Below are positions 1 to 6,048 of a DNA stretch of 6,289 nt, piece by piece. Each line of letters opens with the position of its first letter. Position 1 is the first letter of the stretch. The stretch is from the NCBI GenBank assembly GCA_037439945.1, contig JBBIVA010000156.1, positions 1-6,289 on the forward strand, given 5' to 3'. Made by a program: the position numbers and the translations under genes. The stretch is from CALEUX01 sp037439945. GTDB taxonomy: Bacteria; Bacteroidota; Bacteroidia; Bacteroidales; Marinilabiliaceae. Under the pieces are notes generated by a model. It made no database searches. It worked only from the letters and a program-made list of their open reading frames with translations, and was not told where the DNA came from.

Positions 1-2
1 AA

Positions 3-25
3 TTTCTAATGACGGTCATTAGAAA
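3..25. repeat. Perfect 11-bp inverted repeat with 1-base spacer
   Basis: TTTCTAATGAC at 3-13 is the exact reverse complement of GTCATTAGAAA at 15-25, separated by a single G. As RNA it would form a 10-bp stem closing a CGG-type triloop. A run of A follows on the + strand, so read leftward it is preceded, not followed, by a T tract. That argues against a simple intrinsic terminator for leftward transcription. Confidence 0.8.
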
Positions 26-40
26 AAATGGCTAAAGACA

Positions 41-83
41 AATTTGGGTTTAACAACAATCAATTGTTAATTAAACCCAAATT
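41..83. repeat. 12-bp inverted repeat hairpin with extendable inner stem
   Basis: AATTTGGGTTTA at 41-52 is the exact reverse complement of TAAACCCAAATT at 72-83. Inside, ACAA (53-56) can pair with TTGT (64-67), leaving a 7-base loop and a 4-base bulge (68-71). The right arm overlaps the left arm of the next repeat by three bases (81-83), so both structures cannot form fully at once. Confidence 0.8.
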
Positions 84-104
84 ACGCATTTGAAAATGCG
101 TAAT
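81..104. repeat. Perfect 11-bp inverted repeat with GA spacer
   Basis: ATTACGCATTT at 81-91 and AAATGCGTAAT at 94-104 are exact reverse complements separated by GA. The 2-base spacer is too short for an RNA loop, so an RNA stem would open one pair. As DNA it is an almost uninterrupted 24-bp palindrome suited to a dimeric binding site or a cruciform. A closely similar half (TTACGCATT, then AGAAAAT) occurs at 4839-4854. Confidence 0.8.
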
Positions 105-161
105 CGATAAAGTGCTTGTAATCAATTCCAAAGATTTGGAATTGAAACAATCACTAAATCG
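105..161. repeat. Long hairpin, 23 paired bases in 57, centred on an 11-bp palindrome
   Basis: The core TCAATTCCAAA (122-132) and TTTGGAATTGA (135-145) are perfect complements around a GA spacer, the same design as the repeat at 81-104. Outside it, 111-119 pairs with 147-155 with one C/T mismatch, and CGAT (105-108) pairs with ATCG (158-161). The three stacked blocks are separated only by small internal loops of A residues. Such an extended imperfect stem suggests a selected structure, either RNA or a DNA hairpin, rather than chance AT-rich pairing. Confidence 0.75.
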
Positions 162-164
162 GGG

Positions 165-226
165 TTATCCCAATTAAATCAAATAGTTCGGCTCATACTT
201 CACCTGCTATTGATTATTTGGGTTAA
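165..226. repeat. Imperfect stem-loop with 20-base loop
   Basis: The lower stem is 165-173 against 218-226, nine positions with one T/T mismatch, including CCCAA paired with TTGGG. The upper stem is 177-186 against 207-215 with a single bulged A at 181. The loop is 187-206. It follows directly on the 105-161 hairpin and completes the run of structured elements. Confidence 0.55.
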
Positions 227-272
227 ATATATATGCAGAATTGAGACAAGGAAACAAAATAAATTGAAAGTG

Positions 273-284
273 ATTGTTAACAAT
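273..284. repeat. 12-bp perfect palindrome ATTGTTAACAAT
   Basis: ATTGTTAACAAT is its own reverse complement. Its core TTGTTAACA recurs at 342-350, 68 bases downstream, inside the next hairpin. The pair could be two operator-like sites in the leader of the phosphoesterase gene. The words are short and AT-rich, so chance is possible. Confidence 0.4.
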
Positions 285-333
285 TTATTAAGTAAACCAA
301 ATTTTAATGTTAGTTCACAACAATTATGCAACC

Positions 334-354
334 TTACTGTTTTGTTAACAGTAA
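334..354. repeat. Short hairpin, 8-bp perfect stem and 5-base loop
   Basis: TTACTGTT (334-341) pairs with AACAGTAA (347-354) around the loop TTGTT. The flanks can add a few more pairs imperfectly (ACAACA near 318 with TGTTGT near 362). There is an A run, not a T run, on the + strand after it, so it does not look like a rightward terminator. Role unknown. Confidence 0.5.
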
Positions 355-490
355 AAATGCGTGTTGTAAATTATTACCAGAAATAGTTTTAGCATGATTT
401 TTGATTTTTGCCAATTCAATTATTTATTAATAATCGATAAACATTTTTTGCTTCGTTTATAGGTGGAGATTATAAAGGGGAGATAAAAAT

Positions 491-506
491 AAACCTGAAA
501 AGGTTT
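491..506 (+). promoter_or_regulatory. Leader hairpin with GAAA loop upstream of the phosphoesterase start
   Basis: AAACCT (491-496) pairs with AGGTTT (501-506) around GAAA, a sequence that forms a stable GNRA tetraloop in RNA. It ends 25 bases before the ATG at 532, so it would sit just upstream of the initiating ribosome. A weak purine stretch AGGAA (522-526) lies between it and the start. A role in translation or mRNA stability is an inference. Confidence 0.4.
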
Positions 507-531
507 TAAAATAACATAAACAGGAATAAAA

Positions 532-1800
532 ATGAAATTTGATTTCTTTCCATTTCTATTAATAACATTATTAAGTATAGTAGTAAATTATTCTCTTTTT
601 AAATGGTGGAAAAAGAAAAACAAATTAAACAGCAAAGTTTGGATTAATGTTGGTTTCTTCCTTTTTGGAATTATGCCGGCAGTTTACATAACCGGTTTTC
701 TTTTTTTCTGGTTTTTAATACCTGTTACCAATTCACCGCTTACCTATAACTATTTTTCCTATTTTCTGTTATTATTCATTTTAGTCTTTTTCCCAAAATT
801 TGTTTTCATGCTTTTTATTTATGGTGAACGAGTATTATCAACCTTTATAAAAAGTAAGAAAAACGCCGAAAAACAATATCATTATCCGCGTTTATCAAGA
901 AGAAAGTTTATAAGCCAGGTGGGAATTATTATGGCCACAGCCCCTATCGTAACCCTTCTTTTCGGGGCTTTCAGGGGGCGTTATGCCTTTTACACAAAAC
1001 ATATAAGATTGTCGTTTCCTAACTTACCTTCTTCCTTCGATGGTTTACGTATTGTACAAATTTCTGATTTGCACCTGGGAAGTTTTGGCAATGACAGAGG
1101 CCCTTTAATCGATGCTTTTAATTTAATCCACAATGAACATCCCGATATTATTCTTTTTACCGGTGATATTGTTAATAATTTTGCCGGAGAAATGAGGGGC
1201 TGGGATGAAGTTTTCAGAAAACTCAAAGCTCCCATGGGAAAGTTTTCAATACTTGGCAACCATGATTACGGAAACTATAGCAGGTGGGCCTCATCAGAAG
1301 AAAAGGAAGCCAACTTTGATGGTATTATTGATGGTCATCGAAAATTTGGATTTACTCTTTTAAGAAACCAATCGGTTGTACTTGAACGAAATGGTGAAAC
1401 AATAGGGCTGGGTGGTGTGGAAAACTGGGGCAGAAATTCCTATCCGCGAAAAGGTGATTTAACCAAAGCTTCAAATGATATTAAAAATACCCCCTTCAGA
1501 ATATTAATGTCACATGATCCCGATCATTGGGATACAAAGGTGCTTGGCCACGGATTTTATAACCTTACACTTTCAGGGCACACTCATGGTATGCAGTTTG
1601 GATTTGAAAAGGGTGATATAAGGTGGAGCCCGGCACAATATATTCAAAAGCGATGGGCTGGCTTGTTTCGCGAGGGTGATAAATATTTATACGTTAACCG
1701 CGGTTTAGGATACCTTGGAATGCCTGCACGGGTTGGCATGCCCCCCGAAATTACTGTAATTGATATCAGCCGTGGGGCAATTGGTTCTGAACCAATGTAA
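532..1800 (+). CDS. Membrane-anchored calcineurin-like metallophosphoesterase (YkuE/YaeI type)
   Basis: A 422-residue protein. Three hydrophobic segments (about residues 5-24, 37-63 and 73-97) are followed by a basic stretch and SRRKF (122-126), matching the twin-arginine (Tat) consensus, then a fourth hydrophobic segment (128-146). The catalytic domain begins near 160 and contains the full two-metal phosphoesterase set: D179-x-H181 in ISDLHLG, D212 in TGDIV, GNHD at 242-245, H328 in MSHDP, and GHTHG at 349-353. All expected metal and catalytic residues are present, so the enzyme should be active, facing the periplasm if the Tat-like segment is translocated. Relatives such as B. subtilis YkuE are Tat-exported phosphodiesterases, and the chlamydial lipid A enzyme LpxG belongs to the same superfamily; the substrate here cannot be read from sequence. 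The ATG at 532 is favoured because it opens directly on the first membrane segment, with a weak AGGAA 5 bases upstream. The gene converges on the 990-residue gene, leaving 16 bp. Confidence 0.95.
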   Translation: MKFDFFPFLLITLLSIVVNYSLFKWWKKKNKLNSKVWINVGFFLFGIMPAVYITGFLFFWFLIPVTNSPLTYNYFSYFLLLFILVFFPKFVFMLFIYGERVLSTFIKSKKNAEKQYHYPRLSRRKFISQVGIIMATAPIVTLLFGAFRGRYAFYTKHIRLSFPNLPSSFDGLRIVQISDLHLGSFGNDRGPLIDAFNLIHNEHPDIILFTGDIVNNFAGEMRGWDEVFRKLKAPMGKFSILGNHDYGNYSRWASSEEKEANFDGIIDGHRKFGFTLLRNQSVVLERNGETIGLGGVENWGRNSYPRKGDLTKASNDIKNTPFRILMSHDPDHWDTKVLGHGFYNLTLSGHTHGMQFGFEKGDIRWSPAQYIQKRWAGLFREGDKYLYVNRGLGYLGMPARVGMPPEITVIDISRGAIGSEPM

Positions 1801-1805
1801 TTTTT
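1780..1805 (+). terminator. Possible intrinsic terminator overlapping the end of the phosphoesterase gene
   Basis: ATTGGTT (1780-1786) pairs perfectly with AACCAAT (1790-1796) around a CTG loop, and a run of five T (1801-1805) follows after GTAA. The hairpin lies within the last codons and the T run begins right after the stop codon. The next gene is convergent and only 16 bp away, so there is little other room for a terminator. The stem is short and the T run is offset by four bases, hence moderate confidence. Confidence 0.45.
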
Positions 1806-1816
1806 GAATATATTAT

Positions 1817-4789
1817 TTAGTGTTTGTTTACTAAAAATCCCCTAAATCCTGTGTTTATAATTATCTCATTAAATACCGATGTGGTTATATTTTTATATCC
1901 AAAACGATAACCAACATTAAATGGCAATATAAACCTGAAAAAATTTACATCAGCAAAAAGTTCTACCCCTGCTGAATATGGGGTAGTTCTGAATGAGTCG
2001 GTAATTATGTTGTCTTTTCTTAAAAGAGAGTATCCGGCAATTGAAGCATCGTAAAAAATATTTAATCTTATTCTTTTTAAATAGGCCAATCCTGCTATGG
2101 CCATGTCGGGGTTCAAAACCGGCATTTGATATGTTGATCTGAATGTATATAAATTATCACTGTAAAGGCTTGAGTAACCACGTGGATAACTGAATAAATT
2201 TGAGAGCCGGTAGTACCGGTAATAATTGCCCGATACATACGCCTTATCGCCATTTTTTGTTATTTGCAGGTCATTGTCAATAGTTATTGCCTGATGTTTT
2301 AAAACTCCCGGAAAGTATAATCTGGTGTGAATTCCAAAAACTGATCCTGCCTTATAATTTCCCAGGGGAGTATTTCGGTAAACAAGCTGTGCCATTTGTC
2401 CCATCCGGTAATTAACATCACGCGATGAACCTCTTCTCAGGTTATAAAATAAAAAGGAATATTCCATACCCTTAAAATCTACAGGTTTAACAATTTCCTG
2501 TTTTTCCCCACCGGTTGGTATTAACCTGTTATTTACCCGGGTATAAAAGGTTTTTAAATAACTATACCCTGTTTGTTGTTGCAAAGTAAGTTTAATACCT
2601 GGGGTTATTTGCCTCATATATTTTCCTTTGGACAAATCCAGAGGTACTCTTAATCCTGCTTTTAAATAAAGATGGTCAATTTGTTCGTTAATATTCAACC
2701 TGAATGTATCAGATGCATTTGAGAAAAGACCTGACCTTTTTATTTCACTATCGCCCAGGTTAATATTCAAATCGATAATTGGAAAAAAACCTCTGTATGA
2801 TAAATTTAACTGGTATTTTTCTGTAGTGAAGGCAGGATTCGCATTATAGCCGGCAGTTATTACCATGGTACCCAAAAGATTTTGCGACATAACGTTAAAA
2901 CCGCTGTAAACCTTTTCTTCATCCAAATCTGCAAAAACCGGGGCCCAGCTGTGTAAACCAATTAAGTTTAGCTTGCTGTATTTTTCAACTTTGTAATTAT
3001 CTATATTTTGTTTTTTAATTGATGTTTGTGGCTGAGGGGTTGAAAGTTTATTTGCCAATTGGTCAATATATGATTTTAACGTGTCGGTATTAGTATAAAA
3101 ATCATTTTTACCGGTTGTTTCAACTATTCTATATCCTTTAGCTGTATAATTGCTGTAAACAATATTTTTTGAATTATTTAAAACAGCAGGGTGTGCAGCA
3201 CCAAATTTTGATGATGTTATTTGTGAAATTTTTCTGTCAGTGAGGTTAAGATAAAAAATTTCTTCACTCACATCCCCTTTTGCTGAAAACCAAATATCAT
3301 TTCCACTTTTAACAGGGTTCCTTATTTCATCAAATGTTGGTTCTTTAACCATTGTCCATTTCGATGAGTCAGGATTAAAAAGATATATACCTTTCCCATT
3401 TTTCCCCTGTAATATTAGGACAATGGTATTACCTTCTTTATCCCAGGTTGGAGTTAGTATATATTGATTTCCGGGAGATTCAGTACGCGAAATAACTTTA
3501 CCACTTACAGCATCAATAACATTCACGAAAAATTTGTAATCAGTTGATGACTCAACCGCTGCAATAATTGGTTTGTATGGATGGATTGAAGGCGAGAAGA
3601 ACCTTGTTTTTTTTGTAATATCCTTAGTTTTACCTGTTTTAAAATTGTAACCCCGAATAATTGAATACGACTCATTTTCCCATCGTGCATGATATTTTAA
3701 TTCTGACCATACAACGTATTCATTGTTGGCCGATATTGGTTCAATCTCCCTTATTCCTGTATAGGTAAGAGTTTTGGTTTTACCGTTAGAAATATCCATT
3801 TCTAAAATTTGTGGGCGCAGCCCGGGCCCTTTAAGTTCACATACAATTATGGAATCACTAATTGCAACAGGATATTTGAAATGTGCATAATCGTAATTAA
3901 AATCTCCAATAGTTTTATAGTTTGTTGTTGTTAATTTGTTTACTTCCAATGTGTATTCATCTCTTAACTGTTTAAAAAGGTAGTTATACATTTCTTTTGT
4001 GCCTAACCCAGTATTTTGCTTTAAGCTTCTGTGAAACGGATTTGGAACCCAAATACTACGCCCTACATGATTTATTGTTTTTTCCCATACTTCACTGCCG
4101 TTTTGAGTATGGATCAAGGCCGCAAGCGGATAACCCATTTTATAATAGTTTGGTACCATATTTTTGTATGATCCCAAATATGCTTTATCGTAACTGTAAA
4201 TTCCATTGTCAACCAGTTGTGCCTTTAGTTCCTGGTTAAATTCAAATGATCTGCCCCTTCCGCTTTTTGTTAATGATGTTTCTGCAATAATTGCATCGCC
4301 CTCAAGAAACCATAATGGCATATACATTCCTAGCACTAGCCCTGTTGCCTGCTCACCCATTATATATGATGCCGCCCTGGTGAAACCCTGATTCAGCTTG
4401 TTTATTTGTACCACATGTCTGTATTCGTGCAGGGTCAAATGTTCAAGCCAATCAATTGAATTTATATTTTGGTGCGGGGTGCTGTATAATTCAACCCTTC
4501 TGGGGGCCCAGGTTACAAACCCGTTTGAATAACCTGTATGATTGTGGATAAGAATATTAATGCGTGCAGGGCTGTGATTTAAATCAGCTGATACCAGGGG
4601 CGCAACACTATCAATAAAAGCCGCTAACCGAAGAGCCTCTTTTTCAAAGTTTTTCTCAAAAACCAGCCTTGCTGTTGGAGTTTTAATTTGTCGCCACCGC
4701 AACCTTGATGGATCAGAACCCGAAGAGTAATATTGGCCGAAGGTTTGGAAGCATAAAAGAGTGATTATAAATATTAGAAGGTATCGCAT
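1817..4789 (-). CDS. Outer-membrane gluzincin-type metallopeptidase with beta-propeller and beta-barrel domains
   Basis: A 990-residue protein. Residues 1-19 form a signal peptide (hydrophobic core LLIFIITLLCF, likely cut after FGQ). The next ~250 residues resemble the peptidase MA-like gluzincin domain. HEYRH at 121-125 supplies two zinc ligands and the catalytic glutamate (E122), and WFLEGDAIIAE at 160-170 supplies the expected third ligand (E163), so the active site looks intact. Residues about 290-620 contain repeated strands with IHPYKPIIA-, PTWDKEGNT- and HPAVLNNSKN-like turns typical of TolB/WD40-like propeller blades. From about 650 to the end, alternating aromatic and polar strands (NLSYRGFFPIIDLNINLG, GYRFGYKN) suggest an outer-membrane beta-barrel. 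There is no obvious T9SS sorting tail, as expected if the protein is itself membrane-inserted. The likely role is a surface or periplasm-facing protease or processing factor; no substrate is evident. The first in-frame ATG fits directly before the signal peptide. It is convergent with the phosphoesterase gene and probably monocistronic within the window. Confidence 0.9.
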   Translation of the reverse strand: MRYLLIFIITLLCFQTFGQYYSSGSDPSRLRWRQIKTPTARLVFEKNFEKEALRLAAFIDSVAPLVSADLNHSPARINILIHNHTGYSNGFVTWAPRRVELYSTPHQNINSIDWLEHLTLHEYRHVVQINKLNQGFTRAASYIMGEQATGLVLGMYMPLWFLEGDAIIAETSLTKSGRGRSFEFNQELKAQLVDNGIYSYDKAYLGSYKNMVPNYYKMGYPLAALIHTQNGSEVWEKTINHVGRSIWVPNPFHRSLKQNTGLGTKEMYNYLFKQLRDEYTLEVNKLTTTNYKTIGDFNYDYAHFKYPVAISDSIIVCELKGPGLRPQILEMDISNGKTKTLTYTGIREIEPISANNEYVVWSELKYHARWENESYSIIRGYNFKTGKTKDITKKTRFFSPSIHPYKPIIAAVESSTDYKFFVNVIDAVSGKVISRTESPGNQYILTPTWDKEGNTIVLILQGKNGKGIYLFNPDSSKWTMVKEPTFDEIRNPVKSGNDIWFSAKGDVSEEIFYLNLTDRKISQITSSKFGAAHPAVLNNSKNIVYSNYTAKGYRIVETTGKNDFYTNTDTLKSYIDQLANKLSTPQPQTSIKKQNIDNYKVEKYSKLNLIGLHSWAPVFADLDEEKVYSGFNVMSQNLLGTMVITAGYNANPAFTTEKYQLNLSYRGFFPIIDLNINLGDSEIKRSGLFSNASDTFRLNINEQIDHLYLKAGLRVPLDLSKGKYMRQITPGIKLTLQQQTGYSYLKTFYTRVNNRLIPTGGEKQEIVKPVDFKGMEYSFLFYNLRRGSSRDVNYRMGQMAQLVYRNTPLGNYKAGSVFGIHTRLYFPGVLKHQAITIDNDLQITKNGDKAYVSGNYYRYYRLSNLFSYPRGYSSLYSDNLYTFRSTYQMPVLNPDMAIAGLAYLKRIRLNIFYDASIAGYSLLRKDNIITDSFRTTPYSAGVELFADVNFFRFILPFNVGYRFGYKNITTSVFNEIIINTGFRGFLVNKH

Positions 4790-4838
4790 GTTTGAATAAT
4801 TATGCGAATATAATAATTAATAAACTGTTAATCACAAG

Positions 4839-4854
4839 TTACGCATTAGAAAAT
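4839..4854. repeat. Partial copy of the left-edge palindrome
   Basis: The 16 bases at 4839-4854 match 82-97 at 15 of 16 positions (TTACGCATT, then A instead of T, then GAAAAT). Only the left half and spacer are shared; the complementary right half is absent here. It lies 50 bp upstream of the metallopeptidase start, so a shared regulator site is conceivable, but one short match in AT-rich DNA may be chance. Confidence 0.3.
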
Positions 4855-4958
4855 TATTTATCTCTTTTTTGCTGCTATTATTCATAATCTGCATATTATA
4901 AGGTTATTGTTTGATTTAACTATTTTATTGATTTTTAAATTCCTTTTTGTATAGAGTA

Positions 4959-4988
4959 TTGACATTAATAAATTAAAAAATTATTTTG
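4959..4988 (+). promoter_or_regulatory. Candidate Bacteroidota-type promoter pointing towards the HlyD-like gene
   Basis: TTG at 4959-4961 (within TTGACA) is followed after 19 bases by TTATTTTG at 4981-4988. The latter matches the Bacteroidota -7 consensus TAnnTTTG at five of its six fixed positions, and the spacing is what the phylum's main sigma factor prefers. Transcription would start near 4995 and give a leader of about 265 bases before the ATG at 5261. It is the best-spaced candidate I found in this region. Confidence 0.4.
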
Positions 4989-5034
4989 CATAAATATAAC
5001 CCTTAACCATAATATATTATGTACATCCCCCCGT

Positions 5035-5069
5035 ATAAATGGAAATTAGATGTAATTTTTCCATTTTAT
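5035..5069. repeat. Stem-loop in the leader of the HlyD-like gene
   Basis: AAATGGAAA (5037-5045) pairs perfectly with TTTCCATTT (5058-5066). TTA/TAA can add three inner pairs around a GATG loop, and TA/TA two outer pairs with a bulged T. It lies about 40-75 bases after the expected start of a transcript from the 4959-4988 promoter candidate. The stem is AT-rich and has no clean T run after it, so it is a weak terminator candidate at best. Confidence 0.45.
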
Positions 5070-5260
5070 TGTGATATACTCATCAGAAATAAAGTATTAC
5101 TGCTTTGATTTACTATTTTTTTATATGGTAAGGTATGCTTTAGCCTTGTTTCATCTATAGTTATTTCTTTCTTTAATTGATTATTACTGTTTTTTGGTTT
5201 TGCAGGTACCTAAACATATGCAACCTATACAATAAATATTTTATCAAAAAGAAATTGCAA

Positions 5261-5998
5261 ATGAGCCAACAATACCTTTTCCCATCTGAAATTATTGAGT
5301 TCACAACCGAAAGTCACTATGTTTCCAATAGCAGGACTTTTAGATGGGTTTATTATGCGATTGTACTTGGCATTTTGATTCTATTGTTCATATTGCCCAT
5401 TATATCAGTTGATATTAGTACCCAAAGCAGGGGAATTATTCGTACCAAATATGAGAATTTGCACTTGCAACCAGCTATAAATGGCCAGGTTTTGAAATCT
5501 TTTATGGCGGAAGATATGAGTGTAAAAAAAGGTGATACTTTGGTAATTCTTAGAACGGAAAAATTGGATGAACAGATTTTGCTGCAGATTAAAATATTAG
5601 AGACCAATAGGTTGTTTATTAAGGACTTAGGAGAATTGCTAAGCAATAATAGATTTGTTACTACGTCCAAATACAAATTGGAGATTAATCAATATTTAGC
5701 AAAAACTGAAGAGATTGAGGTGGGATTAAACATGCTGAAAAAGGATTTTGAGCTGGCTGGGATTCTTTTTAATGCAAGAGTAACAGCTGAAATTGAGTAT
5801 CTTCATAAGAAAAATCAATTTGAAAAAGCCTTGTCACAACAAAAATTTTTCATTCAGCAAACTCTTAATGTATGGGAAGCTGAAAAAACCAGGCTTGAAA
5901 TAGAGAATAAAGAAATTTTATCATCCATGCGACAGTTGGCGTTCATTGGGAAGAAAATGCACATTCAGAGAAAAAACTATAAGGGTATCGCAATTTAA
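5261..5998 (+). CDS. HlyD-family membrane-fusion (secretion adaptor) protein, C-terminally truncated
   Basis: A 245-residue product from the ATG at 5261. Residues 1-29 are cytoplasmic and 30-49 form a single membrane segment. Residues 55-100 look like the first half of the lipoyl-like domain (GIIRTKYENLHLQPAINGQV, then SVKKGDTLVIL), and about 101-238 are a long helical hairpin rich in K, E, Q and L. Full HlyD-like adaptors of Bacteroidota peptide exporters are usually 400 residues or more and continue with a second lipoyl half (an AP..G.I motif) and a beta-barrel domain. Here the frame ends at KNYKGIAI, where that motif should start, and neither other frame downstream resumes the family. The fragment should not form a working adaptor, so it is probably a pseudogene or half of a rearranged gene. 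No ABC transporter partner or leader peptide is present in the window. The frame extends upstream to a TTG at 5177, but the ATG gives the typical short N-terminus; neither start has a Shine-Dalgarno site. Confidence 0.8.
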   Translation: MSQQYLFPSEIIEFTTESHYVSNSRTFRWVYYAIVLGILILLFILPIISVDISTQSRGIIRTKYENLHLQPAINGQVLKSFMAEDMSVKKGDTLVILRTEKLDEQILLQIKILETNRLFIKDLGELLSNNRFVTTSKYKLEINQYLAKTEEIEVGLNMLKKDFELAGILFNARVTAEIEYLHKKNQFEKALSQQKFFIQQTLNVWEAEKTRLEIENKEILSSMRQLAFIGKKMHIQRKNYKGIAI

Positions 5999-6035
5999 AA
6001 GTATTTATTAATTTGTATAACTATTTAACTTTAAA

Positions 6036-6044
6036 TAAGGAGGT
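6036..6044 (+). promoter_or_regulatory. Strong Shine-Dalgarno sequence TAAGGAGGT
   Basis: TAAGGAGGT is an essentially perfect complement of the 16S rRNA 3' end and lies 4 bases before the ATG at 6049. It fixes the start of the last gene. Bacteroidota mostly initiate without such sites, and the other three genes in this window have none or only a weak one, so its presence here is unusual. Confidence 0.8.
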
Positions 6045-6048
6045 TAAA

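Larger units (their letters stand above)
1..531. other. Non-coding region rich in inverted repeats, upstream of the phosphoesterase gene
   Basis: No reading frame here is long enough or family-like enough to call a gene; the best small frame (28-93, 21 codons) lies across hairpin arms. The first ~230 bases contain five inverted repeats in close succession, listed separately. The rest (231-531) is AT-rich leader with a 12-bp palindrome at 273-284, a hairpin at 334-354, a short tandem repeat at 396-410 and a GAAA-loop hairpin at 491-506. I found no well-spaced Bacteroidota promoter (TTTG, then TAnnTTTG about 19 bases later) in front of the gene at 532, although one must lie here or further upstream. 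The region could hold a structured RNA, terminators of an unseen gene to the left, or protein-binding palindromes; the sequence alone does not decide. Confidence 0.6.
4790..5260. other. Divergent AT-rich intergenic region
   Basis: This 471-bp stretch separates the start of the leftward metallopeptidase gene from the start of the rightward HlyD-like gene and must carry promoters for both unless the latter is a dead fragment. I see one plausible rightward promoter (4959-4988), a hairpin (5035-5069) and a partial copy of the left-edge palindrome (4839-4854). No reading frame here resembles a known gene. A 29-codon frame at 5019-5108 overlaps the hairpin and has no support. The frame of the HlyD-like gene is open back to a TTG at 5177, but those 28 residues do not look like part of the family. 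Confidence 0.6.

Noticed and set aside
28..93. 21-codon reading frame starting MAKDKFGFNNN
   Set aside because: It lies across the arms of two inverted repeats, has no ribosome binding site and resembles no family I know; the sequence is better explained by the hairpins.
48..228. Integron attC-like core sites (GTTTAAC at 48-54 and GTTAAAT at 222-228) enclosing the hairpins
   Set aside because: The two 7-base cores are degenerate and 181 bases apart, longer than usual attC sites. No integrase or cassette gene is in view, so chance is the simpler reading.
396..410. GATTTTTGATTTTTG tandem repeat as a -33 promoter element for the phosphoesterase gene
   Set aside because: No TAnnTTTG-like element lies at the required distance downstream.
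3997..4391. Two + strand reading frames inside the metallopeptidase gene
   Set aside because: They are antisense shadows of a well-supported coding sequence and look like no known protein.
4805..4812. Leftward promoter -7 element TATATTCG in front of the metallopeptidase gene
   Set aside because: The nearest TTG is 22 bases upstream, longer than preferred, and the element is only 15 bases from the ATG, leaving almost no leader.
5019..5108. 29-codon reading frame starting MYIPPYKWK upstream of the HlyD-like gene, considered as a secreted peptide
   Set aside because: It has no double-glycine leader, no ribosome binding site and overlaps a hairpin; nothing supports expression.
5177..5260. TTG start extending the HlyD-like protein by 28 residues
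   Set aside because: The extension is cysteine- and aromatic-rich and unlike the short polar N-terminus of the family; the ATG at 5261 gives the normal spacing to the membrane segment.
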